DNA of 64,000 nucleotides from Nostoc sp. NMS9 (GCF_017114995.1 NZ_JABXKL010000091.1:124001-188000); one strand, 5' to 3'. Counted from the stretch's first letter, positions 1-8,986 are shown. Notes: generated from the letters alone by a model not told the origin. Numbers and translations are program-made.

Positions 1-333
1 CCGGATCTACCTGTGGTGCTTATTAAGGGAGTTGATGATGAGCAGTTTGTGCGATCGCTTCTGGAGTCTTCTCCAGATATCAAGGTGACTGCCCCAGATG
101 ATATTGGTAAGTTAACTGCCATAATTGCTGGGGCAAATTTGATGTTATCGACTGATAGTGCGGCATTACAACTAAGTGTTGCAGTTCAAACCTATACCAT
201 TGCCATATTTGGCCCCAGCGATCCAACTAAGTTGTTGCCGAAAAACGATAAATTCCTGGCTATTGAATCCCTTACAGGAAAAACAGCGGATATTTCACCA
301 AACGCAGTTTTAGAGAAAATTTGGGGTGGCTAA
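1..333 (+). CDS. Glycosyltransferase family 9 (heptosyltransferase-like), C-terminal part
   Basis: The reading frame is open from the first base, so only the last ~110 residues are in the window. The segment TDSAALQLSVAV followed by IAIFGPSDPTK matches the nucleotide-sugar-binding C-terminal half of GT9 enzymes, where a D-S-(G/A)-x-x-H/Q motif is followed by a (F/L)FGP(T/S)D motif. GT9 proteins transfer heptose or related sugars from an NDP or ADP donor to lipopolysaccharide or other glycans at the cytoplasmic face of the inner membrane. The usual His of the DSGxxH motif is Gln here, as often in cyanobacterial members. The substrate is unknown. The stop codon is at 331-333. Confidence 0.75.
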   Translation, partial: PDLPVVLIKGVDDEQFVRSLLESSPDIKVTAPDDIGKLTAIIAGANLMLSTDSAALQLSVAVQTYTIAIFGPSDPTKLLPKNDKFLAIESLTGKTADISPNAVLEKIWGG

Positions 334-553
334 ACCAGTAGTTTTCCCAAACTTAGATACCTAGAACAGACAGTAAGCCTCAAAACCTCTCTCTTTACAG
401 GAGAGAGGTGAATGTATATTGCATACAAATGAAAAGCTCTATAATTTATCACTCAGCCGTTGTCACAAATTGGGAACGGCTTTCAGTTTTTATTTAGACA
501 AATCGATCTATTCTAGTCCATTTACCATTTCCAAAAATCTTTGCAACATATTT

Positions 554-646
554 AGGACTTACGCAAAAATCGCCCAAAAGCTTAATTTGTCGAACCGCCA
601 AGAACGCCAAGAACGCCAATAATTCGTAGAGTGTGCGTAAGTCTTA
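554..646. mobile_element. MITE-like element with 12-13 bp inverted ends
   Basis: The left end reads aggacttacgca (554-565) and the right end tgcgtaagtctt (634-645), inverted repeats with one mismatch. The interior holds three tandem copies of a 9-bp unit (cgccaagaa, 597-619). Elements with GGACTTACGCA ends are very common in Nostoc genomes. No transposase is encoded, so movement in trans is inferred. A 67-codon open frame across it is not a gene. Confidence 0.6.
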
Positions 647-669
647 ATATTAATTGGTTGTAGGGGTGT

Positions 670-885
670 ACATCTGTACATTAGTGTCAACTTAAGGTTA
701 AAGCCAGTCTAGAAAAAGCTTTTAGCAGATTATCTCGTTCCAGTCTCCGACTGGGAATGCCCCTCATTGGGGCTGCCGCCTCCCGAACTCGCGGCAGAGC
801 CGCCAGGAGTAGCATTTCCAGCCTCTTGCTGAAAACGAGATTTTAAAAGGGTTTTGGTTTAAGTTTACACCAATGACATCTGTAC
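670..885. mobile_element. 196-bp MITE with a 10-bp target-site duplication
   Basis: The direct repeat acatctgtac occurs at 670-679 and again at 876-885. The DNA between starts attagtgtcaacttaa (680-695) and ends ttaagtttacaccaat (859-874), imperfect inverted repeats that extend inward another ~10 bp. The interior has a palindromic segment (733-760) of the 'ctcgttccAGTCtCCGACTGGgaa' type. There is no coding capacity. The direct repeat flanking inverted ends is the expected trace of transposition. Confidence 0.65.
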
Positions 886-1200
886 GCCCATACCTATTTA
901 TCTGTATCAGATATTTCGTGAAATGATAACCCTCTTATGCTTCTGGATAGTTTAGTTTATTTACTACTTACTTACCTCGGAAAGTGATAGAAGAGGGCTA
1001 ATACACCCTAAAAAATTGGATTTTTTAATTAGGAATCTCTTAATTTAACATGGGTTCAACGAACCTTTCCCACCTAGCCCAATACCGTTCAGTTAAACCC
1101 AAAATCCTTAGAGATGCGTTAGCCCAGCAAGATCAAGTACAATTTCGCATCTCTACAGATCAAGGTCAAATTCCCTATCTAAAATCCAAAATGGTATTAA
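886..1200. other. Gene-free stretch with a repeat fragment
   Basis: No credible gene. At 1078-1097 there is a sequence (caataccgttcagttaa) matching one end of the MITE family seen at 2168 and 54419, but the opposite end is not present, so it looks like a truncated copy. The remainder is AT-rich. Confidence 0.4.
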
Positions 1201-1929
1201 TTAGAGGCAAGCAATAAATGTCCAGCTTGCCATATATGTTCCAACAAATATACTGGGATAATCAGCACTACTATCGGAAACAAACCAGTCAGGAGTCGCT
1301 TTCTGCTGTCGAACCCTCTTTTCCAAACCAATTTGTAGAGATATATTCTCGTGAACAATTTTTGCATTAGCAATTTCTAGCATTTTTTCTATTGACTTTT
1401 GTAGCCACTCTGCTCGAACAAACAAACTGTGAGATGGATGATCGCCGTAGCAAAAAGGTACAATGAGAACAAGATATCCTTTGTCGTTTAGTATTTTATT
1501 CAGGCAAAATTGAATAATTTCTTGATCGTCTTTTTTTTCTTGGGTCTCTTTGTTAATGCTGTGAAATAACAAACCCGCTAGCACGACTGCATCAAATTTT
1601 TTATTCTCTTCAACAAGTTCAGACAGGAAAAGCGATAAATCTTTGGTAACAAACTTTCTATTTGGGTAGAGTTTTAAACATTGTTCAATAGCTAATTCAC
1701 TGTGATCGACTCCTAGATAGTCACATCGATCCGGAAGATATTTGCTTAAAGCCCCGTTACCGCATCCTAAATCTAATAAAGAGAATGAGTTTTCTGGAAA
1801 AGCGTTACTTAAAAAACCACCTGTAGGCGTATATCGGGTGAGATTTTCCGGAGCTTCAAAGTAAGAATAATAGTCATCTTGGAAACGTTCTTCTTCAGAT
1901 GTTGCACGCTCAGGTACTAAATTTTTCAT
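1201..1929 (-). CDS. Class I SAM-dependent methyltransferase
   Basis: 242 residues. Motif I is LLDLGCGNGALSKYL at about residues 51-65, the glycine-rich S-adenosylmethionine loop, followed by an acidic residue at the end of strand 2 (YLGVDHSELAIEQ) and a strand-4 motif FDAVVLAGLLFHS. This is the Rossmann-like fold of family 11/25 methyltransferases. The ATG at 1927-1929 has a GAGGG about 9 bases upstream. It stands alone between MITE-like elements, so context gives no substrate; small molecule, lipid or protein are all possible. Confidence 0.8.
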   Translation of the reverse strand: MKNLVPERATSEEERFQDDYYSYFEAPENLTRYTPTGGFLSNAFPENSFSLLDLGCGNGALSKYLPDRCDYLGVDHSELAIEQCLKLYPNRKFVTKDLSLFLSELVEENKKFDAVVLAGLLFHSINKETQEKKDDQEIIQFCLNKILNDKGYLVLIVPFCYGDHPSHSLFVRAEWLQKSIEKMLEIANAKIVHENISLQIGLEKRVRQQKATPDWFVSDSSADYPSIFVGTYMASWTFIACL

Positions 1930-2159
1930 TCCAAAACCCTCATTTTTTCAAGCTTGTTTGATTACAAAATTGCTCTTTCAGGATCTTGCGAACTACTGAA
2001 AGCACTTCAACAAAGAAGTATAAAATATAACTTACTTCTTTGCTGTATAAGAAACAGGTTTCTATTCTCAGCATATTTGCTATAGTTAATTTAAAAAATA
2101 TCTTTTTAGATAGATAAAAATTTCATCCTTAGAGGATGTTTGAAATATCGCAAACTATA

Positions 2160-2295
2160 CTATAGATCAATACGATTCAGTTAAGTTTTTGGTATTGATT
2201 TTGGCAAATAGAGGCGCGAAATTATACTTCGTGTCGATGGGCTAACGCTTCTCTACAGATGATTTAGGGCTTAACTGAACGATATTGCAATATAA
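2160..2295. mobile_element. MITE-like element, 'caatacgRttMagttaa' family, copy A
   Basis: caatacgattcagttaag at 2168-2185 pairs with cttaactgaacgatattg at 2270-2287 as 18-bp inverted repeats with two mismatches. A second copy with the same ends is at 54418-54550 and a lone end at 1078-1097. Boundaries outside the inverted repeats are not resolved. There is no coding content. Confidence 0.6.
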
Positions 2296-2367
2296 GAAGA
2301 ATAACCTCACACAGTCCACTAAAACGAAGAAAATTTTCTCAAAACTCTTTCATCACCTATTAGCTAT

Positions 2368-2838
2368 TTAAAATATTTCAAAAAAAGCATCATCTAATTC
2401 ATAACCTAGAATTTGCGCCATAGACTTTAGGCGCGAGAGGCTGGGTATGTCCTGTTGTTTAAGCCAGTCACCTAAAGTAAAGATTTTATGCATCAAAAAT
2501 ATCTCTAAGGCTTCAGGATTGTACTGAATACCTTCTTGGGAACTAAACTGGTGTGGTACAAGCATGGCGGCATAACGAGCAAATTCTCCAGCTTTCCAAT
2601 CTAGTAAAAATGGCAACCAGGGGTATTTGGCATCTAGGCGCACAAACCACAGCCGCACCTCTGGAATTTCTGAGAGTTCCCGTGGATCGCCAGGTTCGAG
2701 ATTGTAATTGATATCAAAGCGTAGCTGCTGTTCATGGGATATAACCCCATCTTGCAGCAGTTTTTCAATCACGGTTGACGCAGGCGACAGATCCAGATTG
2801 TTAACAAAGTCATTATTGAGTGCGATCGCAATTGTCAT
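2368..2838 (-). CDS. CRR6 family protein (DUF1817), NDH-1 assembly
   Basis: 156 residues from the ATG at 2836-2838. The conserved core, including EPGDPRELSEIPEVRLWFVR, RLDAKYPWLPFLLDWKAGE and a C-terminal SRLKSMAQILGYELDDAFFE, is what I know from cyanobacterial CRR6/DUF1817 proteins. In chloroplasts CRR6 is needed to assemble a subcomplex of NAD(P)H dehydrogenase; the cyanobacterial protein is believed to act with NdhI. The frame stays open for 39 codons upstream to 2955, but family members are about 155 residues and begin at this Met, so I chose it. It has no operon partner. Confidence 0.85.
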   Translation of the reverse strand: MTIAIALNNDFVNNLDLSPASTVIEKLLQDGVISHEQQLRFDINYNLEPGDPRELSEIPEVRLWFVRLDAKYPWLPFLLDWKAGEFARYAAMLVPHQFSSQEGIQYNPEALEIFLMHKIFTLGDWLKQQDIPSLSRLKSMAQILGYELDDAFFEIF

Positions 2839-3500
2839 TGATTTAGCAGCCACTTTCTTGATGCTCAACTGTAGGATCGAGAATATACAGTAGCAGCTTT
2901 CAGGGATTGACGCTACATTGACTTTTGATAGCACCAAGTCTTCTTCACAAATCAATTAGTATTTACTGATACTTTTTTGTTGATAATTTCGTCAACCTAT
3001 ACAAGGTTTATACACAAGTCTGAACTGCTTAAATTTATTTGATACTTTTGCTTAATTTCCGCTGGTTATAACAAATATACATCCAGTTAATAGCCCTGAT
3101 ATGAGCCACTGGCTATCGCCACTCACTTCACCGATTTTTCCTAAAATTAAATGTTACTTTTATGATTGCTATAATTACTCGCATCTAATTAAAGAATTAC
3201 TACAGGATTAATATAGTACGTCATTAGAATTAGCCTACTTGGGTAAGGCAATGCCTGCCCCAAGGTGGACATTTACAGCAATTTTAAGTTAAAGTTGTAA
3301 TGAGTTTGTTTTAGATTAAGGTCTGACAAAGTAGCCGTCAACAAGCAAAAAAAATCATTATCGCCACCTGTCACTTTCACAGCATCAAAAGCCAAAACAT
3401 AAGTACAGGTGAGACAGCGATGTGCAATATCATTGCATATATTAAATAACCAATAAACATTTAGATGGGAAAACTCCCTCAACAGTTAACAAGCTGTAAT
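2839..3500. other. Intergenic, divergent promoter region
   Basis: This region lies between the divergent CRR6 and furC/perR genes. I see no gene or mobile element. The one structured site, at 3423-3437, is listed separately. Confidence 0.4.
3423..3437. promoter_or_regulatory. Palindrome upstream of the Fur-family gene, possible operator
   Basis: tgcaat-atc-attgca is a perfect 6+3+6 palindrome about 65 bp before the start of the PerR/FurC-type gene. Fur-family regulators commonly control themselves through AT-rich dyads. This site matches no Fur or PerR consensus closely, so its role is inferred from position only. Confidence 0.3.
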
Positions 3501-3947
3501 ATGCAAAAACAAACAGTTACTACAAGACCAATTCGTTCCTTAGAAGATGCACTTGAGCGCTGTCAAATCCTGGGTATGCGCGTCAGTCGTCAGCGCCGCT
3601 TTATTTTGGAATTACTTTGGCAAGCAAATGAACATCTTGCTGCAAGAGAGATTTACGATCGCTTGAACCAACAAGGCAAAGAGATCGGTCATACCTCTGT
3701 TTATCAAAATTTAGAAGCATTATCCAGTCAAGGTATCATTGAGTGTATTGAACGCTGTGATGGGCGTTTGTACGGCAACATCAGTGACTCTCACAGTCAT
3801 ATAAACTGTGTGGATACAAATCAAATTCTTGATGTTCACGTGGAACTCCCAGAAGATTTGATCCGCAAAATTGAAGAAGAAACAGGAGTGCGGATTACTG
3901 ACTACAGTATTAACTTTTTCGGCTACCGCAATCCGCAGGAGGGCTAG
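3501..3947 (+). CDS. furC: Fur-family regulator, PerR/FurC type
   Basis: 148 residues from the ATG at 3501; the frame is open 12 codons further up, but homologues start near MQKQTV. The winged-helix domain contains MRVSRQRRFILELLWQ and GHTSVYQNLEALSSQGIIE. The C-terminal half has the His-rich regulatory-metal loop DSHSHINCVDTNQILDVH. The two CxxC pairs that bind structural zinc in classical Fur and PerR are absent, as in Synechocystis Slr1738 and Anabaena FurC. Such proteins repress peroxide-defence genes (peroxiredoxins, catalases) and respond to H2O2 or metal. It is alone on its strand, and heptamer repeats begin right after the stop codon. Confidence 0.85.
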   Translation: MQKQTVTTRPIRSLEDALERCQILGMRVSRQRRFILELLWQANEHLAAREIYDRLNQQGKEIGHTSVYQNLEALSSQGIIECIERCDGRLYGNISDSHSHINCVDTNQILDVHVELPEDLIRKIEEETGVRITDYSINFFGYRNPQEG

Positions 3948-3950
3948 GGA

Positions 3951-4072
3951 TTGGGGAGTAGGGGAGCAGGGGAGCAGGGGAGCCAAGGAGAAATTATTGA
4001 AAATCTCTCCCTTGTCTCCCCTTTCTTGTCTCCTTTGTCTCTTCTCCATGCCCAATGCTTAATGCCCAATGC
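3951..4072. repeat. Short tandem repeats (ggggagca and related units)
   Basis: Tandem gggagca/aggggagc units at 3954-3985 and cccaatg-type heptamers at 4050-4072 fill the gap between two convergent genes and run into the 3' end of the NACHT gene. This is the short tandemly repeated repetitive class known from heterocystous cyanobacteria. Confidence 0.7.
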
Positions 4073-4073
4073 C

Positions 4074-7000
4074 CTATTCCCCAATCGAATTATTGCCAAA
4101 AACTGTCTCATCATCGGCATCATCATCATCTAAATCTACTGACAAAATTGCGCCTTCACAGCTTTCAATTAGTCCGATCGCAGGGGTTTTGTTCCAATTA
4201 ACGTTTGTGTTTGGCGTGATTTTCACGGTGTTTAAGAAGGATTGTTGCGATCGCAAATGTTTCAGTTTTTGAAACGACTCTTTGGAGAACAAGGCACCAT
4301 TATCAGCAGCCAATTTTTTGTGAGTCGCAGTAAGGATGGCGTCAAATAAGCAGGCGTTGGTGAGATCGGCAGAATTAAGATTTGTCCCCATCAGGTTTGC
4401 CTGTTGCAGGTTTGCGCCTGTGAGAATTGCCTGTTGTAGATTCGCACCTGCGAGGTTTGCGTGTTGTAAGTTCGCGCCTGCGAGGTTCGCCTGTTGCAAA
4501 TTGGCTCCAGCCAAATTCGCCCCTGTTAACTCCGCATTAGATAAGTTTATTTGCTCAAGATTCACCCCAGTTAACATCACTTGCGATAAAGAGGCTCCCG
4601 ATAAATTGAGTCCAGACAGAGACTTAATTCGGGTTGCAAAAGCACTTTTATGTAAAACCGTTGTCCTAGCAATTAGCACACTCAGCACTTCTGGATTGAA
4701 TTCTGTCAAATTGACTGGATTCCCACAAGGCCAAAAAGGAACTTTTGTTTCTCGGTAGCAAGCACAAAGCAATAAAAACACATTCAGTCCCACCGCAGCA
4801 TTTACCTGTTCAACATTCACAAGGTTTTGCAGTGCGTGAAAATTAGTCAAAGCTTTGTGGGCTATCCCCTCATCTAACCAATGTCCTTGACAGTAAGCAC
4901 GCCAGAAAGATAAAAGACGTTGAAATAAAACTTCAAACGAAAATTTGTGCTTTTGCTGGCGGCGTAATCCAGCGATCGCTAGTTCTTCAATTTCTTGGCT
5001 AATTATCCCGTAACCTAGTAAATTATAAATATTCTGGGCTACGCTACTGGGAGAATCAAGAACAAAAGTGGGCGTAGCATAAGCCTCATCTTGATACTGA
5101 GTCAGAAATTTAAGTTGAGCAGCAATAGCATCTGCACAAAGAGCTTCTCCTAACTTGAGATGCGAAAACTCAATTAAACTACTTTTCGCTGTGCTTTCGC
5201 CTGAGCTTTCTACATCCCAAATTTTAAAATAAAACGCTGGTAAACTATTAAATTCACCAGCTAGATTAATTTGATGACGTTGCGAGTGTAAAATTTTGAG
5301 AGCGATCGCTTGCATCTGCTCGAGTAAATCTTGGGGATGACGATCGGCGAGTAAATTAGCGATCGCTTCTGGAGTCCGGTGAATATGAGCCGATCCTGAA
5401 CGCACTAACATCGTTTTAATCCCACCAATTAGCGGATAACCCAACAACCATCGACTCAAACGATGATGAATTTCCCATAACAGAAAAGACTTTTGGGTAT
5501 CAGCAGCTAACTGCAATAGTTCATCATCTAGCAATCCCTCTCGGTGCAAAATGCCCAATAAATGCAGCATTAGGGGTTGACGGATAAGGGTAGATAATTC
5601 TCTTAACTTTGATTGGTTAGCAAATAACCCTGCCTGTTTTAACAATGTAAAGAAATTTTGAGCAATGGGTAACGATTGCACTTTTGCCCACTGTTGAAAC
5701 CATTGTTTGAGTTCGTCCCCATCCAACGGCTGAATAATAATTCGCCTCAACAATAGCGGTAGTTCTGAGACGATTTCTGGTAACGTCGTTGAGCGACTTG
5801 TCAACACAATTTTGTGGCGGTGCTGAGATTGAAAGTTCAGTAATTGCTGAATAAAAATTGCTTGTGCCCTGATACCATGAGCAGAATGGGGCAATTCATC
5901 CAAACCATCTAGCAGCAACAGACAAGGGAGATTTTCTTGCTCTAGCCAAGTTGAAAGATTAACACCAAAGGCAGAATTTAGAGTTTCGATTAAAGTTTTA
6001 CCGTATTTTACATCTCGCAACCTAATTACTATCGGCATCCAAGTAGGGTATAATTCCTGTGCTACCTGTGCTGCCCAAAGTTGGCAAAAACTAGTTTTTC
6101 CATAACCAGGTTCTGACTCAATGACAGTGATCGTTTCTAAATCAGTTAGCTGTTGCTGCGCCCATGTTTTTAAATCAACTGGTTTAATAGTTTTTTTATC
6201 CGGCTCAGAAATATTTTCCTCTATTGGTAAGCCTTTTTGTGGCACATAGATATCCTTAAGAGCAAAGGATTCCATTAGCAAAGGGATACTGAGGTTTTTA
6301 ATCAAACTTGCACGGTAATGTTCTCGGTGCAAATCAATTTTTTCACTGACTGTAGAACCAACTTCTGGGGTGATGAAACTGGGAGATAATGAAATCCCCA
6401 AACGGAAAAATTTTTGCAGTTGGGCTAAAGGTGCAGCATTCTCGGTGACGACTACCAATATGTCACCAGGAAGTGAGTTGACTAAACGCTGTGTTAGAAG
6501 TTTCGCTTCCGCTTCCTCTGCACCATTGGCAACTAACCAAGCGATAGCAGCGTTATTTATTTGTTGCACCAGTAATGAATCTGCAACCGAAGACAGTGCT
6601 TGTTCAGCTTGAGTATCAGTCAATTTACCTGGGCTGAGAGTTTTCAGCAATCCTTGTAGTTGCGAATCTTCGAGGATGAGTTTACCAACGTCCTCTTTAA
6701 GTAAGTGTGGTTGTATGGGTATAATTGCCCGGTCTAACCACGGTTTTTGTAAGTTTGCTTCCTGCTCTAGAATTGCTTGCAAAGCCTGGAGATAGGCAAT
6801 TTGAAATGCTAGCCATGTGCCTTCGTTACGTTTTAACGGTTTTTTTTGGCTGAGGCTACGCAACAGTTTTTCTGTCAACTGGGAAATGACACTGATTTCT
6901 TCCCAAACAATACTTAAGGGCAGTTCTAAAACCTCTACCAAGGTACAGATATCAAAAGGTATAAGGCTTTTGAGGTCCATATCCTGAACAATACGGTAGG

Positions 7001-7091
7001 CAATACCTGCCAATTGCCCTCCAGAAAAGCCTCTGATTTGATTGATTGTGATATGGCGTTCTGCCAACCAGTGCCGAATACTCAGGTTCAT
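4074..7091 (-). CDS. NACHT (STAND) NTPase with C-terminal pentapeptide repeats
   Basis: 1005 residues. Residues 1-300 are an alpha-helical region I do not recognise. The NACHT ATPase follows: Walker A ESEPGYGKTS (325-334), Walker B LLLLDGLDEL (391-400) and a sensor-like LTSRS near 430. A helical region leads to about 19 pentapeptide repeats of the A(N/D)Lxx type (825-920), which should form a right-handed quadrilateral beta helix. The tail ends in an Asp-rich stretch (DLDDDDADDE). STAND proteins act as ligand-triggered oligomerising switches, and bacterial NACHT proteins include anti-phage sensors; here the pentapeptide helix would take the sensor position usually held by WD40, TPR or LRR. 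No separate effector is adjacent, and the N-terminal domain could be the effector. It is divergent from the pseudo-receiver gene, 143 bp away. Confidence 0.85.
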   Translation of the reverse strand: MNLSIRHWLAERHITINQIRGFSGGQLAGIAYRIVQDMDLKSLIPFDICTLVEVLELPLSIVWEEISVISQLTEKLLRSLSQKKPLKRNEGTWLAFQIAYLQALQAILEQEANLQKPWLDRAIIPIQPHLLKEDVGKLILEDSQLQGLLKTLSPGKLTDTQAEQALSSVADSLLVQQINNAAIAWLVANGAEEAEAKLLTQRLVNSLPGDILVVVTENAAPLAQLQKFFRLGISLSPSFITPEVGSTVSEKIDLHREHYRASLIKNLSIPLLMESFALKDIYVPQKGLPIEENISEPDKKTIKPVDLKTWAQQQLTDLETITVIESEPGYGKTSFCQLWAAQVAQELYPTWMPIVIRLRDVKYGKTLIETLNSAFGVNLSTWLEQENLPCLLLLDGLDELPHSAHGIRAQAIFIQQLLNFQSQHRHKIVLTSRSTTLPEIVSELPLLLRRIIIQPLDGDELKQWFQQWAKVQSLPIAQNFFTLLKQAGLFANQSKLRELSTLIRQPLMLHLLGILHREGLLDDELLQLAADTQKSFLLWEIHHRLSRWLLGYPLIGGIKTMLVRSGSAHIHRTPEAIANLLADRHPQDLLEQMQAIALKILHSQRHQINLAGEFNSLPAFYFKIWDVESSGESTAKSSLIEFSHLKLGEALCADAIAAQLKFLTQYQDEAYATPTFVLDSPSSVAQNIYNLLGYGIISQEIEELAIAGLRRQQKHKFSFEVLFQRLLSFWRAYCQGHWLDEGIAHKALTNFHALQNLVNVEQVNAAVGLNVFLLLCACYRETKVPFWPCGNPVNLTEFNPEVLSVLIARTTVLHKSAFATRIKSLSGLNLSGASLSQVMLTGVNLEQINLSNAELTGANLAGANLQQANLAGANLQHANLAGANLQQAILTGANLQQANLMGTNLNSADLTNACLFDAILTATHKKLAADNGALFSKESFQKLKHLRSQQSFLNTVKITPNTNVNWNKTPAIGLIESCEGAILSVDLDDDDADDETVFGNNSIGE

Positions 7092-7234
7092 TTAATCACA
7101 CAGTGAAGGCTGTTTATGGCAATTATGATCGATTTATCAGTTTGCGAAAACAGGTGACAATGGGGAAGACAAAGTTTTGTATCAAAGTTGTTTTCTGATT
7201 GGTAAAAAACAGTGCTGATCTAATTGAGTGGATT

Positions 7235-8986
7235 ATGAGCGATCGCCCTCTAAAATTATTGTTAATCGACCAAGACCCGATTTTTCGTTTGGGATTACGG
7301 GTAGCTCTAGAAGCGATTCCTAACCTAGAAGCGATCGCAGTTGTAGAAACTGACACCGTTGCCTTGCAGATTTTAGCAGAAATTGCTGAAAAAGACCCTA
7401 ACCAGGTAAATTTGGTAGTTTTAGAATTCGGTAATGGTCGCTCTACCACCAGTCAACAGCTAGGCTTACAATTTTGTCGGCAACTCAGAGCCTTATATCC
7501 CAACCTACCAATCCTGCTCCTCAGTTCTATTCAAGAACAAGGACTGCTATTGGCGGCGAAATCTATTGGTGTAAATGGCTACTGCCTCAAAGGTACACCA
7601 CTTCCTGAGTTAGTCGCCGCCATGCAAGAAGTTGCAGATGGTGGTTCCTATTGGTTCCAGGACACAGAAGCAATAATAACTCCTAACTCCTCACTCCTAA
7701 CTCCTAACTCCGCATTCCCTTTCTCTAAACTACGAAATAATTTACGTTTGTCAGGAATCGCTAATATTGACGCTACCCTAGCCGCAGTAACAGCACAATT
7801 ACAAGTTCCCGGACTACCAGTACTAGATCGAGCAATTCTAGCTGGACAGCGGCGAGAACTGCTAGCGGCTCGTTGGTTGCTAAATCGGTTGTTGGTTTCA
7901 CCACAAGAAAGGCAAGAGGAACAGATTCTAGTTGCTGATGAGCCGTTTTTGACTCCTTCATTAAGCAGTACCATTCAACAAAGGCAAACCGTATCACCTT
8001 TACTTAGTCCGGGAACCATACAATCTGCCTTGTTTACATCTTGCGTTAATAAGCTTCAATTTCCTTTAAGAAATGTCACAGATATACCTTTAGAAATTGA
8101 CATCTTTCGTGAAGATAAAAAACGGGAATTACTTTATCTGATCCTACAAAAGCTAGCTGAACAGTTAGATGAACTGCGTGCATCTCAAATAGAAATAAAT
8201 CAATTAGATGAATTAAAAAATACCTTGATACGTGATTTATGGCAAGCAGCAATTATATATTTTTTTGGTAAATTTTCTCGAATAAAAATAGTTAATCAAA
8301 ACATAGAAATTGTTAATTTATTGCTGCAAAACACAGAGATTGTGCAAAAAGATATTCTTAATAAAATTCCGCTAGTTTGCGAGTTGTATTCTTATCTCTT
8401 ATTTCAAACAGAATTGAACATTGATAATAGCTCCTATCCAGTAGTTAGCGCTGAAGCCAAGTCCCAAGCATTGATGATTTTAGAGAACTTGTTGATTCAG
8501 GTAGCGAATGGAGTAGTGCAACCACTGTTAAATTATTTAGCAGATGTAGAAGAGATTAAGCAAAACTTTTATGGACGCCAATTTATTTCTACAAGAGAGA
8601 TTGAACGGTTTAGAAATGATTTGTCGTGGAAATATAGATTAAAAAATTATATAAATGAGCCAAAAGCAGTTTTTGAAAGTCGCTATGAACTATTTGTCAT
8701 AGTACCTCGTGGCATTGCCAATACTTCAGTTTATGCTCCTCGAAATCAAGAGTTAGTAAAACTTTCTAATATTCCTTTAGTAGTGACATTGCTCCTAGAA
8801 TTTAGTGATGCGATCGCACCGCGTTTAAAATCGCTATTAGCTTTTTTAGGTAGCGGTATAGTCTTCATACTTACTCAAATAGTTGGTCAAGGTTTAGGTT
8901 TAATCGGTCGTGGTATCCTTCAAGGTATTGGTAGTGTTTCGTCAGTAGAAAAGAACTTTAGACGAAATAGCGATCGACCTAAGTGA
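7235..8986 (+). CDS. Pseudo-receiver domain fused to Ycf55/DUF3685 domain
   Basis: 583 residues from the ATG at 7235, which has GAGTGG just upstream; the frame is open 12 codons further. Residues 6-130 form a response-regulator receiver: acidic pair IDQDP (11-15), ILLLSS for the conserved Thr/Ser, and CLKG with the conserved Lys. The phosphorylated Asp is replaced by Glu64 (LVVLEFG). A linker around residues 149-160 is encoded by heptamer repeat DNA. The remaining ~400 residues match the Ycf55/DUF3685 family, found in cyanobacteria and red-algal plastids and of unknown function, with a hydrophobic helix near the end (LLAFLGSGIVFILTQIV). Role inferred only as regulatory and phosphorylation-independent. 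Confidence 0.8.
   Translation: MSDRPLKLLLIDQDPIFRLGLRVALEAIPNLEAIAVVETDTVALQILAEIAEKDPNQVNLVVLEFGNGRSTTSQQLGLQFCRQLRALYPNLPILLLSSIQEQGLLLAAKSIGVNGYCLKGTPLPELVAAMQEVADGGSYWFQDTEAIITPNSSLLTPNSAFPFSKLRNNLRLSGIANIDATLAAVTAQLQVPGLPVLDRAILAGQRRELLAARWLLNRLLVSPQERQEEQILVADEPFLTPSLSSTIQQRQTVSPLLSPGTIQSALFTSCVNKLQFPLRNVTDIPLEIDIFREDKKRELLYLILQKLAEQLDELRASQIEINQLDELKNTLIRDLWQAAIIYFFGKFSRIKIVNQNIEIVNLLLQNTEIVQKDILNKIPLVCELYSYLLFQTELNIDNSSYPVVSAEAKSQALMILENLLIQVANGVVQPLLNYLADVEEIKQNFYGRQFISTREIERFRNDLSWKYRLKNYINEPKAVFESRYELFVIVPRGIANTSVYAPRNQELVKLSNIPLVVTLLLEFSDAIAPRLKSLLAFLGSGIVFILTQIVGQGLGLIGRGILQGIGSVSSVEKNFRRNSDRPK

Noticed and set aside
419-622. 67-codon open frame on the plus strand
   Set aside because: It runs into the MITE-like element and its end consists of the 9-bp tandem units (Arg-Gln-Glu repeats); no ribosome site or known motif.
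3273-3482. 69-codon frame on the minus strand before furC
   Set aside because: It overlaps the promoter and start of furC and has no family features.
4336-4758. 140-codon plus frame rich in Cys-Arg-Phe-Ala-Pro repeats
   Set aside because: It is the antisense of the pentapeptide repeats of the NACHT gene; the periodic look is inherited from the real gene.
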